A stretch of DNA of 5,598 nucleotides from JANYCG01 sp031418395 (GTDB lineage: Bacteria; Pseudomonadota; Gammaproteobacteria; Burkholderiales; Burkholderiaceae_C), in NCBI GenBank assembly GCA_031418395.1, contig JANOXL010000358.1, positions 1 through 5,598 on the forward strand. Reading direction: 5' to 3'. The number at the start of each line of letters is the position of its first letter. Positions within the stretch are counted from its first letter, which is position 1. Of this stretch, positions 5,267 through 5,598 are shown piece after piece. The translations under genes and the position numbers were made by a program. The notes below the pieces were generated by a model. The model was given only the letters and a program-made list of their open reading frames with translations, did not search any database and was not told the origin of the DNA.

Positions 5267-5598
5267 TTACTTCGACAACAAGCGCATCGCGTCTTCCAGG
5301 CCCTTGATCGTCAGCGGGTACATGCGCTGGTTCATGATCTGCTGCACCACGCTGATGCTCTGGCGGTACTGCCACACGCCTTGCGGCTCGGGGTTGATCC
5401 AGGCGAATTTGGGGAAGGCGTTGGTCAGGCGCTGAAGCCACTCCACGCCGGCTTCCTCGTTGTTGTATTCCACGCTGCCGCCGGGCTGCAGGATTTCATA
5501 GGGGCTCATGGTCGCGTCGCCAACAAAGATCAGTTTGTAATCCTTGTTGAACTTGCGGATGATGTCCCAGGTGGCGAATTTTTCGCTGAAGCGGCGGC
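5267..5598 (-). CDS. VWA-domain (CoxE-like) protein, C-terminal part
   Basis: The gene runs off the right edge; the last 109 complete codons are visible and end in LLSK and TAA. An internal Met lies at 5507-5509, but the frame continues unbroken upstream of it to 5598 with family-like sequence, so that Met is not the start. The visible part includes a hydrophobic strand and turn, KLIFVGDATMSPYEI, of the kind that closes a von Willebrand factor A Rossmann fold, then an aromatic-rich tail (FAWINPEP, VWQYRQS). I recognise it as the C-terminus of the conserved VWA protein of Burkholderiales, usually encoded beside a MoxR-type AAA+ ATPase and thought to act in assembling or remodelling metal or protein complexes. 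The MIDAS motif and any ATPase partner would lie outside the window, so function is family-level inference. Confidence 0.85.
   Translation of the reverse strand, partial: RRFSEKFATWDIIRKFNKDYKLIFVGDATMSPYEILQPGGSVEYNNEEAGVEWLQRLTNAFPKFAWINPEPQGVWQYRQSISVVQQIMNQRMYPLTIKGLEDAMRLLSK

Noticed and set aside
5181..5441. Minus-strand 86-codon frame overlapping the end of the VWA gene.
   Set aside because: It is out of frame with the recognisable VWA sequence and continues through the palindrome; it looks like a shadow frame.
1..5598. CRISPR array, insertion sequence, integrase, riboswitch or rRNA.
   Set aside because: No regularly spaced repeats, transposase or integrase motifs, or recognisable structured RNA other than the tRNA were found by reading.

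Overview
The window looks like chromosome from a betaproteobacterium, most likely Burkholderiales and probably the Comamonadaceae. The reasons are the aroK-aroB order, the adjacent DUF2844 and DUF3443 genes, a Burkholderiales-style VWA protein and the tRNA-Arg sequence. This is family recognition by eye, not a database result.

Layout. Positions 1-1539 (+) hold the C-terminal part of a large exported protein with bacterial Ig-like domains; its 5' end lies outside the window. Eleven bases later comes aroK (shikimate kinase, 1551-2072), then aroB (3-dehydroquinate synthase, 2152-3303), both with intact active-site motifs. The aroB stop overlaps the start of a small exported DUF2844 protein as ATGA (3300-3791). 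That gene overlaps in turn a DUF3443 lipoprotein gene (about 3775-5007). After a short gap with a weak hairpin, the minus strand carries tRNA-Arg(CCU) (5057-5131) and the 3' end of a VWA-domain gene (5267-5598, running off the window). A 105-bp imperfect palindrome (5131-5235) fills most of the tRNA-VWA gap.

How the genes relate. AroB and AroK catalyse steps 2 and 5 of the shikimate pathway and are probably co-transcribed. The two DUF genes are tightly coupled to aroB and to each other but have exported products, so they probably act in the envelope and share only transcription with the aro genes.

Most interesting observation. The DUF3443 lipoprotein carries a full set of pepsin-like landmarks at close to pepsin spacing: two Asp-Thr/Ser-Gly motifs, a hydrophobic-Gly motif after each, and a flap-like Trp-Gly exactly where pepsin has Tyr75-Gly76. 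It reads as a lipid-anchored, bilobal aspartic peptidase with an exported DUF2844 partner. Other points are the palindrome flush against the tRNA, an EF-hand-like loop in the Ig protein, and a start-stop ATGTGA overlapping the aroK GTG start.
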